A stretch of 49,977 nucleotides of DNA from contig NZ_ABEA03000014.1 of assembly GCF_000171235.2 (NCBI RefSeq), positions 1-49,977 on the forward strand, written 5' to 3'. The DNA is from Geminisphaera colitermitum TAV2 (GTDB lineage Bacteria; Verrucomicrobiota; Verrucomicrobiia; Opitutales; Opitutaceae). How positions within the stretch are numbered: the stretch's first letter is position 1; each line of letters starts with the position of its first letter. The translations under genes were made by a program, and so were the position numbers. The notes beneath the pieces were generated by a model. The model made no database searches and was not told the origin of the DNA. It saw nothing but the letters and a program-made list of their open reading frames with translations. Below are positions 25,485 to 33,192 of this stretch, in pieces.

Positions 25485-25970
25485 TCAGTCGGATCGGACA
25501 GCGAAGAGTTTCCGGCAGGCCCCGACGAACCTTTTTTCCACGTCGGCGAAAGCCTGCGTATTGAGCGAGCGGCGGGCCACGAGGAGGACGTCTTGATCCG
25601 CAGGCACCAGATCTTGGTGCGTCCGGAAAATCTCGCGCAGGCGGCGTTTGGCGCGGGCGCGGGCGATGGCGTTGCCCACGGCGGCACGCGAAGCGACAAC
25701 ACCCAGACGGGCGGCGGCGGGACCGCCATCGGAGAGGCCGGAGGCCGGAGGCCGGAGGCCAGACTCTGGCTGCGGAGCCTTTTTCGTATTCTGTCCTCCG
25801 TCTTCCATCTTCTGGTCTCTGGACTCTGACCTCTGGACTCTGGCCACCGTCGGTGGACGGCGAACTGCGTACCACAACACAAAGGCGCCGCAATCGAAGC
25901 GGCGCCCTTGGGTGCGCACATGCTGGAAGTCGCCCTGGCGCTTGAGGCGTTGCCCGGCGCGGAAGCGCAT
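25485..25970 (-). CDS. rnpA: Ribonuclease P protein component with repeat-encoded insertion
   Basis: 161 residues; typical RnpA proteins are about 110-130. It is the protein subunit of RNase P, which matures tRNA 5' ends. The N terminus ([35 protein letters not shown]) and the RNR-like region ([29 protein letters not shown]) are family features. Between them lie about 40 extra residues ([36 protein letters not shown]) written by a heptad inverted element (25736-25845). The insertion keeps the frame, so the enzyme is probably tolerant of an added loop. The gene starts 23 bp after rpmH. Confidence 0.93.
   Translation of the reverse strand: MRFRAGQRLKRQGDFQHVRTQGRRFDCGAFVLWYAVRRPPTVARVQRSESRDQKMEDGGQNTKKAPQPESGLRPPASGLSDGGPAAARLGVVASRAAVGNAIARARAKRRLREIFRTHQDLVPADQDVLLVARRSLNTQAFADVEKRFVGACRKLFAVRSD
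25736..25845. repeat. Heptad inverted element inside rnpA
   Basis: The left arm has four 7-bp units (GGCCGGA three times, GGCCAGA) at 25736-25763. The right arm has eight units of the form TCTGGNC at 25790-25845, complementary to the left. The whole lies in frame within rnpA and accounts for its extra length. Confidence 0.85.
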
Positions 25971-25993
25971 GGCGGGAAAAACGCGCGGACCGC

Positions 25994-26131
25994 TCAGGCG
26001 ACGGTCAGCCGTTTACGGCCTTTGGCGCGACGGGCGGCGATGACCTTGCGGCCTCCTTTGGTGGCGATGCGGGCGCGGAAGCCAATTTTGCGGACACGCT
26101 TTTTGCGGTGCGGACGGAAAGTGGGTTGCAT
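25994..26131 (-). CDS. rpmH: Ribosomal protein L34 (bL34)
   Basis: 45 residues. The translation starts [18 protein letters not shown] and ends [11 protein letters not shown], which is typical bL34, with the conserved Arg/Lys-rich helix in between. It is a structural protein of the large ribosomal subunit and heads the rpmH-rnpA-yidD-yidC cluster. The promoter must lie between 26132 and 26328, which it shares with the divergent flavoprotein gene. Confidence 0.97.
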   Translation of the reverse strand: MQPTFRPHRKKRVRKIGFRARIATKGGRKVIAARRAKGRKRLTVA

Positions 26132-26196
26132 GACGTTTAAGTGATTAAGAGTTGACGGAAGTGCAGGACTGCCCGGCCCGTGTCAAGGGGAGTTTC

Positions 26197-26313
26197 GTCC
26201 AACATCGAACATCCAACAAAAAGAATGCCGGACGAAGACTCTGAACAGGACAAATCCATCGTTGCCTGCGCTATTTTCGTTGGAGCCTGGACCTTGGATG
26301 TCCGATGTTGGAC
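26197..26313. repeat. Heptad inverted element upstream of flavoprotein gene
   Basis: The left arm has GTCCAAC, ATCGAAC and ATCCAAC in direct succession (26197-26217). The right arm has five 7-bp units ending GTCCGAT and GTTGGAC (26279-26313), complementary to the left. It fills most of the rpmH/flavoprotein intergenic region and ends 16 bp before the chosen ATG. Confidence 0.85.
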
Positions 26314-26328
26314 GTTCTTTTCTTCAAG

Positions 26329-27777
26329 ATGGACTCTTCCGCCAATCGCCACGCTCAGGCCACGCAACTCCTCCGGCAGAAACTCGGCCCCCGCGTCGTG
26401 CTCACCGACGACGCCTCCCGCTACGCCGCCTCGTTCGACAGCAGCCGCCTTTCCTTCCTCCCCGCCGCCGTCATCAAACCCCGCCGCCGCGAAGACATTG
26501 GCGTCGCCCTTGCCCTTGCCAACGAGCACCGCGTGCCTGTCACCCCGCGCGGACGCGGCACCACGCTCATGGGCTCGGCCTCGCCCATTGCGGGCGGCTG
26601 GGTGCTCGACCTGCTCGGACTCGACGCCATCAAAATCGACGCCGAAGCCGGCCTCGCCCACGTGCAGGCGGGCGCGACCGTGGCCGCCATTCAGGACGCC
26701 GCCGACGCCCTCGGCTGGTTTTACCCGCCCGATCCCTCCTCCAAACAATACTGCACCATCGGCGGCAACATCGCCTGCAACGCCGGCGGCATGCACGGCG
26801 GCAAATACGGCGTCACCCGCGATTTTGTCGTCGCGCTCAAAGGATTTCTCCCCACCGGCGAATGGGTCGAGTGGGGCGCCGCCACCAAAAAATTCTCCGC
26901 CGGCTTCAACCTCCGCGACCTCTGGATCGGCGGCGAAGGCATGCTCGGCGTGGTCACCGACGCCATCCTCAAACTCATCCCCAAACCCGCCGCGCGCTGG
27001 ACGCTCCTCACGAGCTTCCCCGACGAGATCGCCGCCTTCCGCGCCGCCCGCGCCCTTTTCGCCGCCCGCGTGCAGCCCGCCATCTGCGAATTTCTCGACC
27101 GCTACAGCGTGCAATGCGCCGAGAGCGCGATGAAAACCACCATCTTCCCCGGTCAGGCCGGACGCCCCGTGATCTTGCTCGAACTCGCCGGCACCGCCGC
27201 CGAAGTCCGCGAAACCAAAACCGCCGTCCTCGCCTGGGCCCGCGAACACGCCCTCGGCCACCGCGCCGCGCGCAACCGCGACGAAGCCGAGACCCTCTGG
27301 GCCGTGCGCCGCAAGTGTTCCAGCGCGATGTTCCAGATGGGCGACGCCAAGCTCAACGAAGACATCACCGTGCCCCTGAGCGCGTACGAGACCTTTGCCC
27401 GATTCCTCGAAAAATTAAGAAAGACCTCGCGCCTTGCCATTCCCACCTTCGGCCACCTCGCGGACGGCAACCTGCATGTGAACATCATGTATCACAAAAC
27501 CAATGACAGCGAGTGCGTCGCCGCCGAGAAAGCCGTTCTCGCCCTCATGGAAAAAGTCGTGTCGCTCGGCGGTGCGATCTCCGGCGAGCACGGCATCGGA
27601 CTCGCCAAAACGCCCTTCCTGCGCATCCAGCACAACGAGGCGCAAGTCCGCGCCATGCGCGCCGTGAAAGACGCGCTCGACCCGCGCGGCATCCTCAATC
27701 CGGGGAAAATGTTCGACGTTTTCGAAGTCTGGAAACACCCGCGCGTCACTGTCGCCTTCCCTTGGGATCACAAATAA
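26329..27777 (+). CDS. FAD-linked oxidase, GlcD/D-lactate dehydrogenase type
   Basis: 482 residues from ATG 26329; an ATG at 26305 lies inside the repeat arm and is less likely. The FAD-binding PCMH fold is clear: AAVIKPRRREDIGVALALANEHRVPVTPRGRGTTLMGSASPIAGG, then CTIGGNIACNAGGMHGGKYGVTRDFV and LWIGGEGMLGVVTDAILKL. The C-terminal cap contains IPTFGHLADGNLHVNIMY and the signature GGAISGEHGIGLAKTPFL, and it ends DPRGILNPGKMF. The family oxidises 2-hydroxyacids such as glycolate or D-lactate. No GlcE/GlcF partner genes are adjacent, so substrate and electron acceptor are open. Confidence 0.92.
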   Translation: MDSSANRHAQATQLLRQKLGPRVVLTDDASRYAASFDSSRLSFLPAAVIKPRRREDIGVALALANEHRVPVTPRGRGTTLMGSASPIAGGWVLDLLGLDAIKIDAEAGLAHVQAGATVAAIQDAADALGWFYPPDPSSKQYCTIGGNIACNAGGMHGGKYGVTRDFVVALKGFLPTGEWVEWGAATKKFSAGFNLRDLWIGGEGMLGVVTDAILKLIPKPAARWTLLTSFPDEIAAFRAARALFAARVQPAICEFLDRYSVQCAESAMKTTIFPGQAGRPVILLELAGTAAEVRETKTAVLAWAREHALGHRAARNRDEAETLWAVRRKCSSAMFQMGDAKLNEDITVPLSAYETFARFLEKLRKTSRLAIPTFGHLADGNLHVNIMYHKTNDSECVAAEKAVLALMEKVVSLGGAISGEHGIGLAKTPFLRIQHNEAQVRAMRAVKDALDPRGILNPGKMFDVFEVWKHPRVTVAFPWDHK

Positions 27778-27818
27778 TGGCAAAAACGCACGAAAACCGC
27801 GCCGTTTTACCCGTTTTT

Positions 27819-27840
27819 GACCGATTTTCGGTCGGTTTTT
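27819..27840 (+). terminator. Rho-independent terminator after flavoprotein gene
   Basis: The stem GACCGA/TCGGTC with a 4-base TTTT loop is followed by GG and a T run. It lies about 40 bp past the stop codon at 27777. Confidence 0.6.
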
Positions 27841-27969
27841 CCCTGATTTTGCGATTTTTCGCGCTGTTTTCGCGCATTTCTTGCCAATCTTTAGGCCGTA
27901 TCCATCTGTCCATTGCACTGACTGGCGACGGTTACTAACCGCTTAACCCATCTAGGTCTTGAAATAATC

Positions 27970-29463
27970 ATGAAGCTCCCATTCCGCACACTGACGGCCG
28001 ATGAAGCGGCTGCCCTTATCAATCACGGAAACACACTCGGCGTGAGTGGTTTCACCCCAGCCGGCGCTGCCAAGGTCGTGCCCAAGGCGCTCGCCGCCCG
28101 GGCCAAGGCGGAACACGCCGCCGGCCGCCCCTTCAAGGTCGCCGTCGTTTCCGGCGCCTCCACCGGTGACTCGCTCGACGGCGAACTCGCCCGCGCCGAC
28201 GCCATCTCCTGGCGCACGCCCTACCAGAGCAACAAATCGCTCCGCGAAAGCATCAACAGCGGCAAAACCCGCTTTTTTGACATGCACCTCTCGCACCTTG
28301 CGCAGCAGGTGCGGCGCGGCTTCCTCGGCAAGTTCGACTGGGCCATCGTCGAAGCCTGCGACGTGAGCGCCGACGGCGAGATCGTGTTGACGACCTCGGT
28401 TGGCACCTCGCCGACCTTCCTCAACACCGCCGACAAAGTCATCATCGAACTCAACCGCTACCACTCGCCCCAACTCCGCGGCTTCCACGACATCTACGAA
28501 CCCCTCGATCCACCCTTCCGCAAAGTCATCCCCATCGAACGCTGTTCCGACCGCATCGGCGCGGCCGTGGTCAAAATCGACCCCAAGAAAATTGTTGGCA
28601 TCGTCGAAAGCGACAAAGCCGACGAAGTGGGCGGCTTCGATCCCGCCGACGAACTCACCAACAAAATCGGTGCCAACGTCGCCGAGTTCATTGCCAACGA
28701 AATCCACGTCGGTCGAATCCCGCGCGAATTTCTCCCCCTCCAGTCCGGCGTGGGCAACATCGCCAACGCCGTCCTCGGCGCGCTCGGAGCCAACCCTGAC
28801 ATTCCCAACTTCGAGATGTTCTCCGAAGTCATCCAGGACTCCGTCATCGGCCTCATCCGCTCGGGCAAGTGCAAGTTCGCCACCGGCACCTCGCTCACCA
28901 TCGCGCCCGACCTGCTCAAGAGCGTTTACGAAGACCTCGAATTTTTCCGTCCCAAGCTCATCCTCCGCCCGCAGGAAATCACCAACAATCCCGAGATGGT
29001 GCGCCGCCTCGGTATCATAACGATCAATACAGCGATCGAGGTGGACATTTTTGGCAACGTGAACTCCACGCACGTCATGGGCAACAACCTCATGAACGGC
29101 ATCGGCGGCTCCGGCGACTTCACGCGCAACGCCTACATTTCCATCTTCACCTGTCCTTCCGCGGCCAAGGGCGGCAAGATCAGCACCATCGTCCCGCTCG
29201 TCTCGCACATGGACCACAGCGAGCATTCGGTGCAGGTGGTCATCACCGAAAATGGCATCGCCGACCTGCGCGGCAAGGACCCGAACGAACGCGCCAAGCT
29301 CATTGTCGAAAAGTGCGCGCATCCCGCGTTCAAGGATCAGCTCCTGCGTTACTGCGAGATGGCCAAGCATGGACACACCCCGCAGACCCTTGCCAACGCC
29401 TTCCGCATGCACCAGCAGTTCCTCGAAACCGGCGACATGCGCGGCACTACCTGGGTGGGCTGA
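27970..29463 (+). CDS. Succinyl-CoA:acetate CoA-transferase family protein (acetyl-CoA hydrolase/transferase)
   Basis: 497 residues, full length for the Cat1/AarC/YgfH group of class I CoA-transferases. Family segments are GVSGFTPAGAAKVVPKAL, DMHLSHLAQQVRRGFLG, NRYHSPQLRGFHDIYEP, LQSGVGNIANAVL, GNVNSTHVMGNNLMNGIGGSGDFTRNAYISIFTCPS and ITENGIADLRGKDP. The Glu in FSEVIQD (residue 286) is at the place of the catalytic Glu that forms the glutamyl-CoA intermediate. The enzyme moves CoA between succinate and acetate (or related acids), which fits acetate-producing fermentation or a variant TCA cycle. It stands alone with its own terminator. Confidence 0.92.
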   Translation: MKLPFRTLTADEAAALINHGNTLGVSGFTPAGAAKVVPKALAARAKAEHAAGRPFKVAVVSGASTGDSLDGELARADAISWRTPYQSNKSLRESINSGKTRFFDMHLSHLAQQVRRGFLGKFDWAIVEACDVSADGEIVLTTSVGTSPTFLNTADKVIIELNRYHSPQLRGFHDIYEPLDPPFRKVIPIERCSDRIGAAVVKIDPKKIVGIVESDKADEVGGFDPADELTNKIGANVAEFIANEIHVGRIPREFLPLQSGVGNIANAVLGALGANPDIPNFEMFSEVIQDSVIGLIRSGKCKFATGTSLTIAPDLLKSVYEDLEFFRPKLILRPQEITNNPEMVRRLGIITINTAIEVDIFGNVNSTHVMGNNLMNGIGGSGDFTRNAYISIFTCPSAAKGGKISTIVPLVSHMDHSEHSVQVVITENGIADLRGKDPNERAKLIVEKCAHPAFKDQLLRYCEMAKHGHTPQTLANAFRMHQQFLETGDMRGTTWVG

Positions 29464-29492
29464 CGCGCGTGGTGAAGTGGCGGAGTGGATAC

Positions 29493-29527
29493 AAAAAAGC
29501 ACGGACCCGAAAGTCCGTGCTTTTTTT
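29493..29527 (+). terminator. Rho-independent terminator after CoA-transferase gene
   Basis: AAAAAAGCACGGAC pairs with GTCCGTGCTTTTTT around a 6-base loop, ending in a 7-base T run. It lies 30 bp after the stop at 29463. The A run on the other side would let it work in both directions. Confidence 0.85.
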
Positions 29528-29551
29528 GTGGCGTTGAGTGAACGGATGGCC

Positions 29552-29660
29552 TTGCCGGAGCGGCGACGTCCTCGTCGCCGGACGGACCGGCAGGTCCGCC
29601 AAAAGGAACACCTTGCGTGCTGCCGCACGTCCGGCGGCAGGGACGCCGCCGCTCCGGCAA
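29552..29660. repeat. GC-rich long inverted repeat
   Basis: TTGCCGGAGCGGCG (29552-29565) has a perfect complement ending at 29660. The interior contains further nested GTCCGGC/GCCGGAC-type complementarity. It is probably a folding intergenic repeat between the terminator and the surface-repeat gene. Confidence 0.7.
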
Positions 29661-29687
29661 TAGTGCCCTTCTTGTTCGTAAATGGTA

Positions 29688-30269
29688 TTAGAACTGCCAG
29701 TTGACGAACGGAAATACCGGGAACAGGTCGGAGTTCTTTGCGTAGTTGATCAGGCCGATCTGGAGACCTTCGAGATTCTCGGCCCAGTTGACGAAACCGA
29801 GTTGGAGGCCGCGGACGGATTCGGCCTTGTTGAAGAAGCCGAACTGCACGCCGTGAATGCTGCCATCGACGAGGCCGACCAGCGAGGTTTGCAGACCGGT
29901 GGATTCGCCGTTGAGGCGGCCGATGAGGGCGCTCTGCCAGCCGGCGAACTTGCCATCGACATTGCTATAAAAACCCTGCCAGAGCACGCCGGAGGCATCA
30001 CCGTTCGTGGAGCCGCCCCAGCTCCAGGCGAAGCCCTTGAAGTTGCCCGTCGTCACGCCGACGCCGAGGAAACCCCAGTCGAAACCGGTGACGTTGGCAT
30101 TTTCGCCATAGATGAGGTCGATGCGGAGGCCGTTGACGTCTTCGTTGGCTGGGACGATCTGGAGATCGGGCGCCCAAAAGCTGAACTGGAATCCGCTTTC
30201 GGCGTGCGCGGTCACGGAGGACAGCGCGAGCGTGGAGATGACAGCGAGAGAACTTAGGAGTTTTTTCAT
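29688..30269 (-). CDS. Exported surface-repeat protein (LA_2272-type repeats)
   Basis: 193 residues from ATG 30269 (MKKLLSSLAVISTLALSSVTAHA, signal peptide). The mature protein consists of short repeats built on (V)xGLQxGLVNxAExxxG: GLQTSLVGLVDGSIHGVQFGFFNKAESVRGLQLGFVNWAENLEGLQIGLINYAKNS, ending FPFVNWQF. Such repeats occur in proteins annotated as LA_2272-family surface repeats and probably form a beta structure at or near the outer membrane. The terminal aromatic residue fits an outer-membrane protein. No partner gene is evident. The upstream codons to 30308 are unlikely to be translated. Confidence 0.75.
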   Translation of the reverse strand: MKKLLSSLAVISTLALSSVTAHAESGFQFSFWAPDLQIVPANEDVNGLRIDLIYGENANVTGFDWGFLGVGVTTGNFKGFAWSWGGSTNGDASGVLWQGFYSNVDGKFAGWQSALIGRLNGESTGLQTSLVGLVDGSIHGVQFGFFNKAESVRGLQLGFVNWAENLEGLQIGLINYAKNSDLFPVFPFVNWQF

Positions 30270-30359
30270 ACGGAGCGCACGGTGCGCCTGCCTAAAGAAT
30301 ACCGTCAATGCAATTACCCTTCGCTTGGATAAGCAACGGCAGGCTGAAAACGCCTGCCT

Positions 30360-31268
30360 TCACGAGCGCCCGGCGCGATGGCTTTTCAGCACCTCCAGAA
30401 AATTCTTCACCAACGGCGAGGTCTCGTCGGACCTCCAGATGGCATGCAACTGAAACCGCAGGTCGGGCCCCTTCTCCTTGATCGACAGGGCCGAGAGTCC
30501 TTCGCGTGAAGAAATGCGGCGGATTTTGGGGAGGAGCGATGCCTCCTGTCCCGCGGCCAGCATGGCGAAAAAAGACTCGGAACCCCCCACCATCTTCACG
30601 GGTCCCGGCGTGACCCCTCTGTGCCGCAGCAAAGACAGCATGTACTCGGCGTGCATCGAGCTCTTTGTATGTTTCCCGGCTGCCAGCAACCGCACGCCCG
30701 CCAGGTCCGCCAGCGATATGCGCCGCTGCGCGGCCAGCGGATGCGTGTCGGCCACGACGACCTTGAGCAACGTGTCGAGCACTTGGAAATGGCGCAGCCC
30801 GGTGAGCGTCAGCGTCGCCGGCTCGAACGCAAAGCCGATCTGGAATTCGCCCTTGTCGAGGCTTCTCACGCACTGCTCGTCCACGCCGATGTCCACCAGC
30901 GTCACATCGACGTCCGGAAAACGCTCCCGATAGGTGTTCAGTGAGGCGGACATGAACTCGTAGGAGAGTTCCCCCACGTTGCCGATTCTCAGCGTGCCGC
31001 GCCGCCCGCGCGCCGCATCCTGCGTGACGGTCACCGAGCGCTGCACCTGTTCCAGCAACGCTTTCGCTTCGGCCAGAAAAACCTCCCCGGCGACCGTCAG
31101 GCGCACCCGCGTCGTATCCCGTTCCAGCAGGCGTGCATCGAGTCGGTCTTCCAAGTCTCTGATCTGCACGCTCAAGGTCGGGGCCGAGATGTGCAATAGC
31201 TCCGCCGCCCGCCGGAAATTCAACGCCTCGGCCACGGCCACGAAATATCGGAGATGCCTCAGTTCCAT
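30360..31268 (-). CDS. LysR-family transcriptional regulator
   Basis: 302 residues. The N-terminal winged helix (MELRHLRYFVAVAEALNFRRAAELLHISAPTLSVQIRDLEDRLDARLLERDTTRVRLTVAGEVFL) is a textbook LysR DNA-binding domain. The rest is the periplasmic-binding-like effector domain (GTLRIGNVGELSYEFM..., PLAAQRRISLADLAGVRLLA). It is divergent from the MarR genes and the efflux operon, with 165 bp between the starts. Control of that operon is a reasonable inference. The effector is unknown. Confidence 0.93.
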   Translation of the reverse strand: MELRHLRYFVAVAEALNFRRAAELLHISAPTLSVQIRDLEDRLDARLLERDTTRVRLTVAGEVFLAEAKALLEQVQRSVTVTQDAARGRRGTLRIGNVGELSYEFMSASLNTYRERFPDVDVTLVDIGVDEQCVRSLDKGEFQIGFAFEPATLTLTGLRHFQVLDTLLKVVVADTHPLAAQRRISLADLAGVRLLAAGKHTKSSMHAEYMLSLLRHRGVTPGPVKMVGGSESFFAMLAAGQEASLLPKIRRISSREGLSALSIKEKGPDLRFQLHAIWRSDETSPLVKNFLEVLKSHRAGRS

Positions 31269-31433
31269 CAGTCATCTGCTGTTAGGTGCGAGCTAACAAG
31301 ATGCAAGGAACAAAGTAATTCCGCCCATTGAGGGACGGTGTTATGGTCAAGGCGTTCCGACCGTGACCCGACTCTCTACCACACCCATCACCGCGGCCAT
31401 CCGGCCTGCGTTTTGCGCCTCCCGACCCGCGAC

Positions 31434-32009
31434 ATGAATTCTACCATCGATCCCATCCAGGAGGCCCTCCGCCACCGCGCCTCCCAGTGCGCTGGCAAGA
31501 ACGAACCCCGCTGCCGCACCCTGCTCGCCCTCCTCGCCACATCGCAACGGCTTCGCTCCTTCCTCAAGCACAGCCTTTCAAAACAGAAGCTCACCGAAAC
31601 CGGGTTTAAGATACTCGCCTCCCTTTCCGCCCACGAGGAAGCTCCGCTGTCGCCCACGCAGATTGGCAATCTCACCTCCATGTGGCCGCCCACCGTCACC
31701 GATGTGCTCTCCCGCCTGGAGGTATCCGGGCTCATCGTGCGCGAACGCAGCCGCATCGACCGGCGCCTGACGCTGATCCGCATGACTCCGGCCGGGCGCA
31801 GGCTCTACACCGTCGCCGTCACCCACTTGGTGGGCGACATCGTCCGGCTCGCCGAGCCGATCGCGCCGACCGAGTTTGCCGCACTGCGCACGGCCTGCGA
31901 TATGCTCGACTCCCAGGTCGCCCAACTCGTGGAGGAAGAGAGACTGCGCAACGCGCCCACGCTCGACCACTTGCTTTCCCCCCGGACGGAGGCCCGCGCA
32001 CGCGTATGA
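31434..32009 (+). CDS. MarR-family transcriptional regulator (first of three)
   Basis: 191 residues from ATG 31434. The winged helix is well preserved: TGFKILASLSAHEEAPLSPTQIGNLTSMWPPTVTDVLSRLEVSGLIVRERSRIDRRLTLIRMTPAGRRLY, with the DRR wing typical of MarR. Flanking helices provide dimerisation. MarR proteins usually repress nearby efflux genes and release DNA on binding phenolic ligands. The next gene starts within its stop codon (ATGA), so the two are translationally coupled. It is the best-conserved of the three. Confidence 0.9.
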   Translation: MNSTIDPIQEALRHRASQCAGKNEPRCRTLLALLATSQRLRSFLKHSLSKQKLTETGFKILASLSAHEEAPLSPTQIGNLTSMWPPTVTDVLSRLEVSGLIVRERSRIDRRLTLIRMTPAGRRLYTVAVTHLVGDIVRLAEPIAPTEFAALRTACDMLDSQVAQLVEEERLRNAPTLDHLLSPRTEARARV

Positions 32010-32605
32010 AGCGCACTATCACCGCATCCGGTCCTTCACCCGTTGCCGCTCCCGACGGGGGGAAAGCATTCGATGGGGCGTGTCCCGACCGCCATCCTCT
32101 GCACGCCCTGGCGCATCTCATCCGCCGGGGCAGCCTGCGCACTTCGGAAGGATATGCCATCCTCGTCACCCTGCTCGTCACCAGTCGTCTGATTCGCGGC
32201 TATTTCGAACCGCTGCTCCGCCGCCTCGGCCTCTACGAGACCAAGCTCGGCGCTCTTATCGTCCTCCATGCCTTCGATCCCGAATCCGTCATCCAGGCGG
32301 ACCTCGCCGCCTACACCCAGGTCAGCCAGGCGACCATGACCGATGTCATCGACGTCCTCGTCTCGGAAAAACGGGTGACGCGCAACCCCGATCCTCTCGA
32401 CCGCCGCGCCCATCGCATCCGGCTCACCTCCGAAGGTCGTGATTTTTTGAATACCACCGTGCGCCCCGCGCTGGCCGCCCTGGAACATTGCACCCTCGGC
32501 CTCACTTCCGAAGAACGCCACATCTTCGCCCGGGTCTGCGCCCGCATCTGCGCGCAGTTCTCCTTCCAGCCGGACGGCGTCCCCGCCGCCCCGGGCAGTC
32601 CGTAA
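32006..32605 (+). CDS. MarR-family transcriptional regulator (second of three)
   Basis: 199 residues. ATG 32006 overlaps the previous stop. The winged-helix part is ETKLGALIVLHAFDPESVIQADLAAYTQVSQATMTDVIDVLVSEKRVTRNPDPLDRRAHRIRLTSEGRDFLNTTVRPAL, again with a DRRAHRIRLT wing. The C-terminal helix ALEHCTLGLTSEERHIFARVCARICAQF closely resembles that of the third protein (TLEHCALGLTSSERHTLSHACAQLCAEL), so these two are the nearer paralogues. The first 40 residues are disordered and Pro/Gly-rich. Confidence 0.88.
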   Translation: MKRTITASGPSPVAAPDGGKAFDGACPDRHPLHALAHLIRRGSLRTSEGYAILVTLLVTSRLIRGYFEPLLRRLGLYETKLGALIVLHAFDPESVIQADLAAYTQVSQATMTDVIDVLVSEKRVTRNPDPLDRRAHRIRLTSEGRDFLNTTVRPALAALEHCTLGLTSEERHIFARVCARICAQFSFQPDGVPAAPGSP

Positions 32606-32638
32606 AACCGCCACGCCCGCACCCGGCCCCTTTCCACC

Positions 32639-33178
32639 ATGCACCTTCTCATGCAGATAGCCCGCAGGACCGACCTCTCCAACCCGGAGGTCTGCGCTCC
32701 TGTTCTCGCCCTTCTTGCGACCGCCCGCGTCATGCACACCCACGTCGCACATGTGCTGGCGGCCCTGAACATCACGGAAGATCAACTCGCCACCCTGCTG
32801 GTTCTCCACGGCCATGACCCCGATCGCCTTGGGCTCAACGAACTCGTCCGGACCACAGGCCTCGATCCGGTGGACGTGGAGGATGCCCTCGATTTTCTGA
32901 TACAGACCGATCGTGCGGCGCCCGCCCTCGCGCCCGACTCGGTCAAAGCGGCGGATGACGCCGCCGTTTCCCTTGAAAGCGGGACGGACGACAACCCGCA
33001 TTACCGGCTCACGCCCGCCGGCCGCAGCTTCATCACGCGCACCGTGCAGCCGTTTTTCAAGACGCTCGAACACTGCGCCCTCGGGCTCACCTCCAGCGAG
33101 CGCCACACCCTTTCCCACGCCTGCGCCCAACTCTGTGCGGAACTGGCCGCCACTCCCCGTCAACCCGATTTCACCTGA
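32639..33178 (+). CDS. Degenerate MarR-like protein (third of three)
   Basis: 179 residues. It aligns with the second protein at both ends (NITEDQLATLLVLHGHDPDRLGLNELVRTTGLDPVDVEDALDFLIQTD near the start, TLEHCALGLTSSERHTL near the end). The wing with the DRR signature is replaced by a non-conserved, acidic segment (PDSVKAADDAAVSLESGTDDN). It probably no longer binds DNA like a normal MarR protein. A role as dimerisation partner or ligand sensor is possible. It lies 14 bp before the adaptor gene, as part of the efflux operon. Confidence 0.75.
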   Translation: MHLLMQIARRTDLSNPEVCAPVLALLATARVMHTHVAHVLAALNITEDQLATLLVLHGHDPDRLGLNELVRTTGLDPVDVEDALDFLIQTDRAAPALAPDSVKAADDAAVSLESGTDDNPHYRLTPAGRSFITRTVQPFFKTLEHCALGLTSSERHTLSHACAQLCAELAATPRQPDFT

Positions 33179-33192
33179 GCCGACTTTTCCAC

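Noticed and set aside
27952-29628. 558-codon minus-strand frame antisense to the CoA-transferase gene
   Set aside because: Shadow frame; the plus strand carries the full conserved enzyme.
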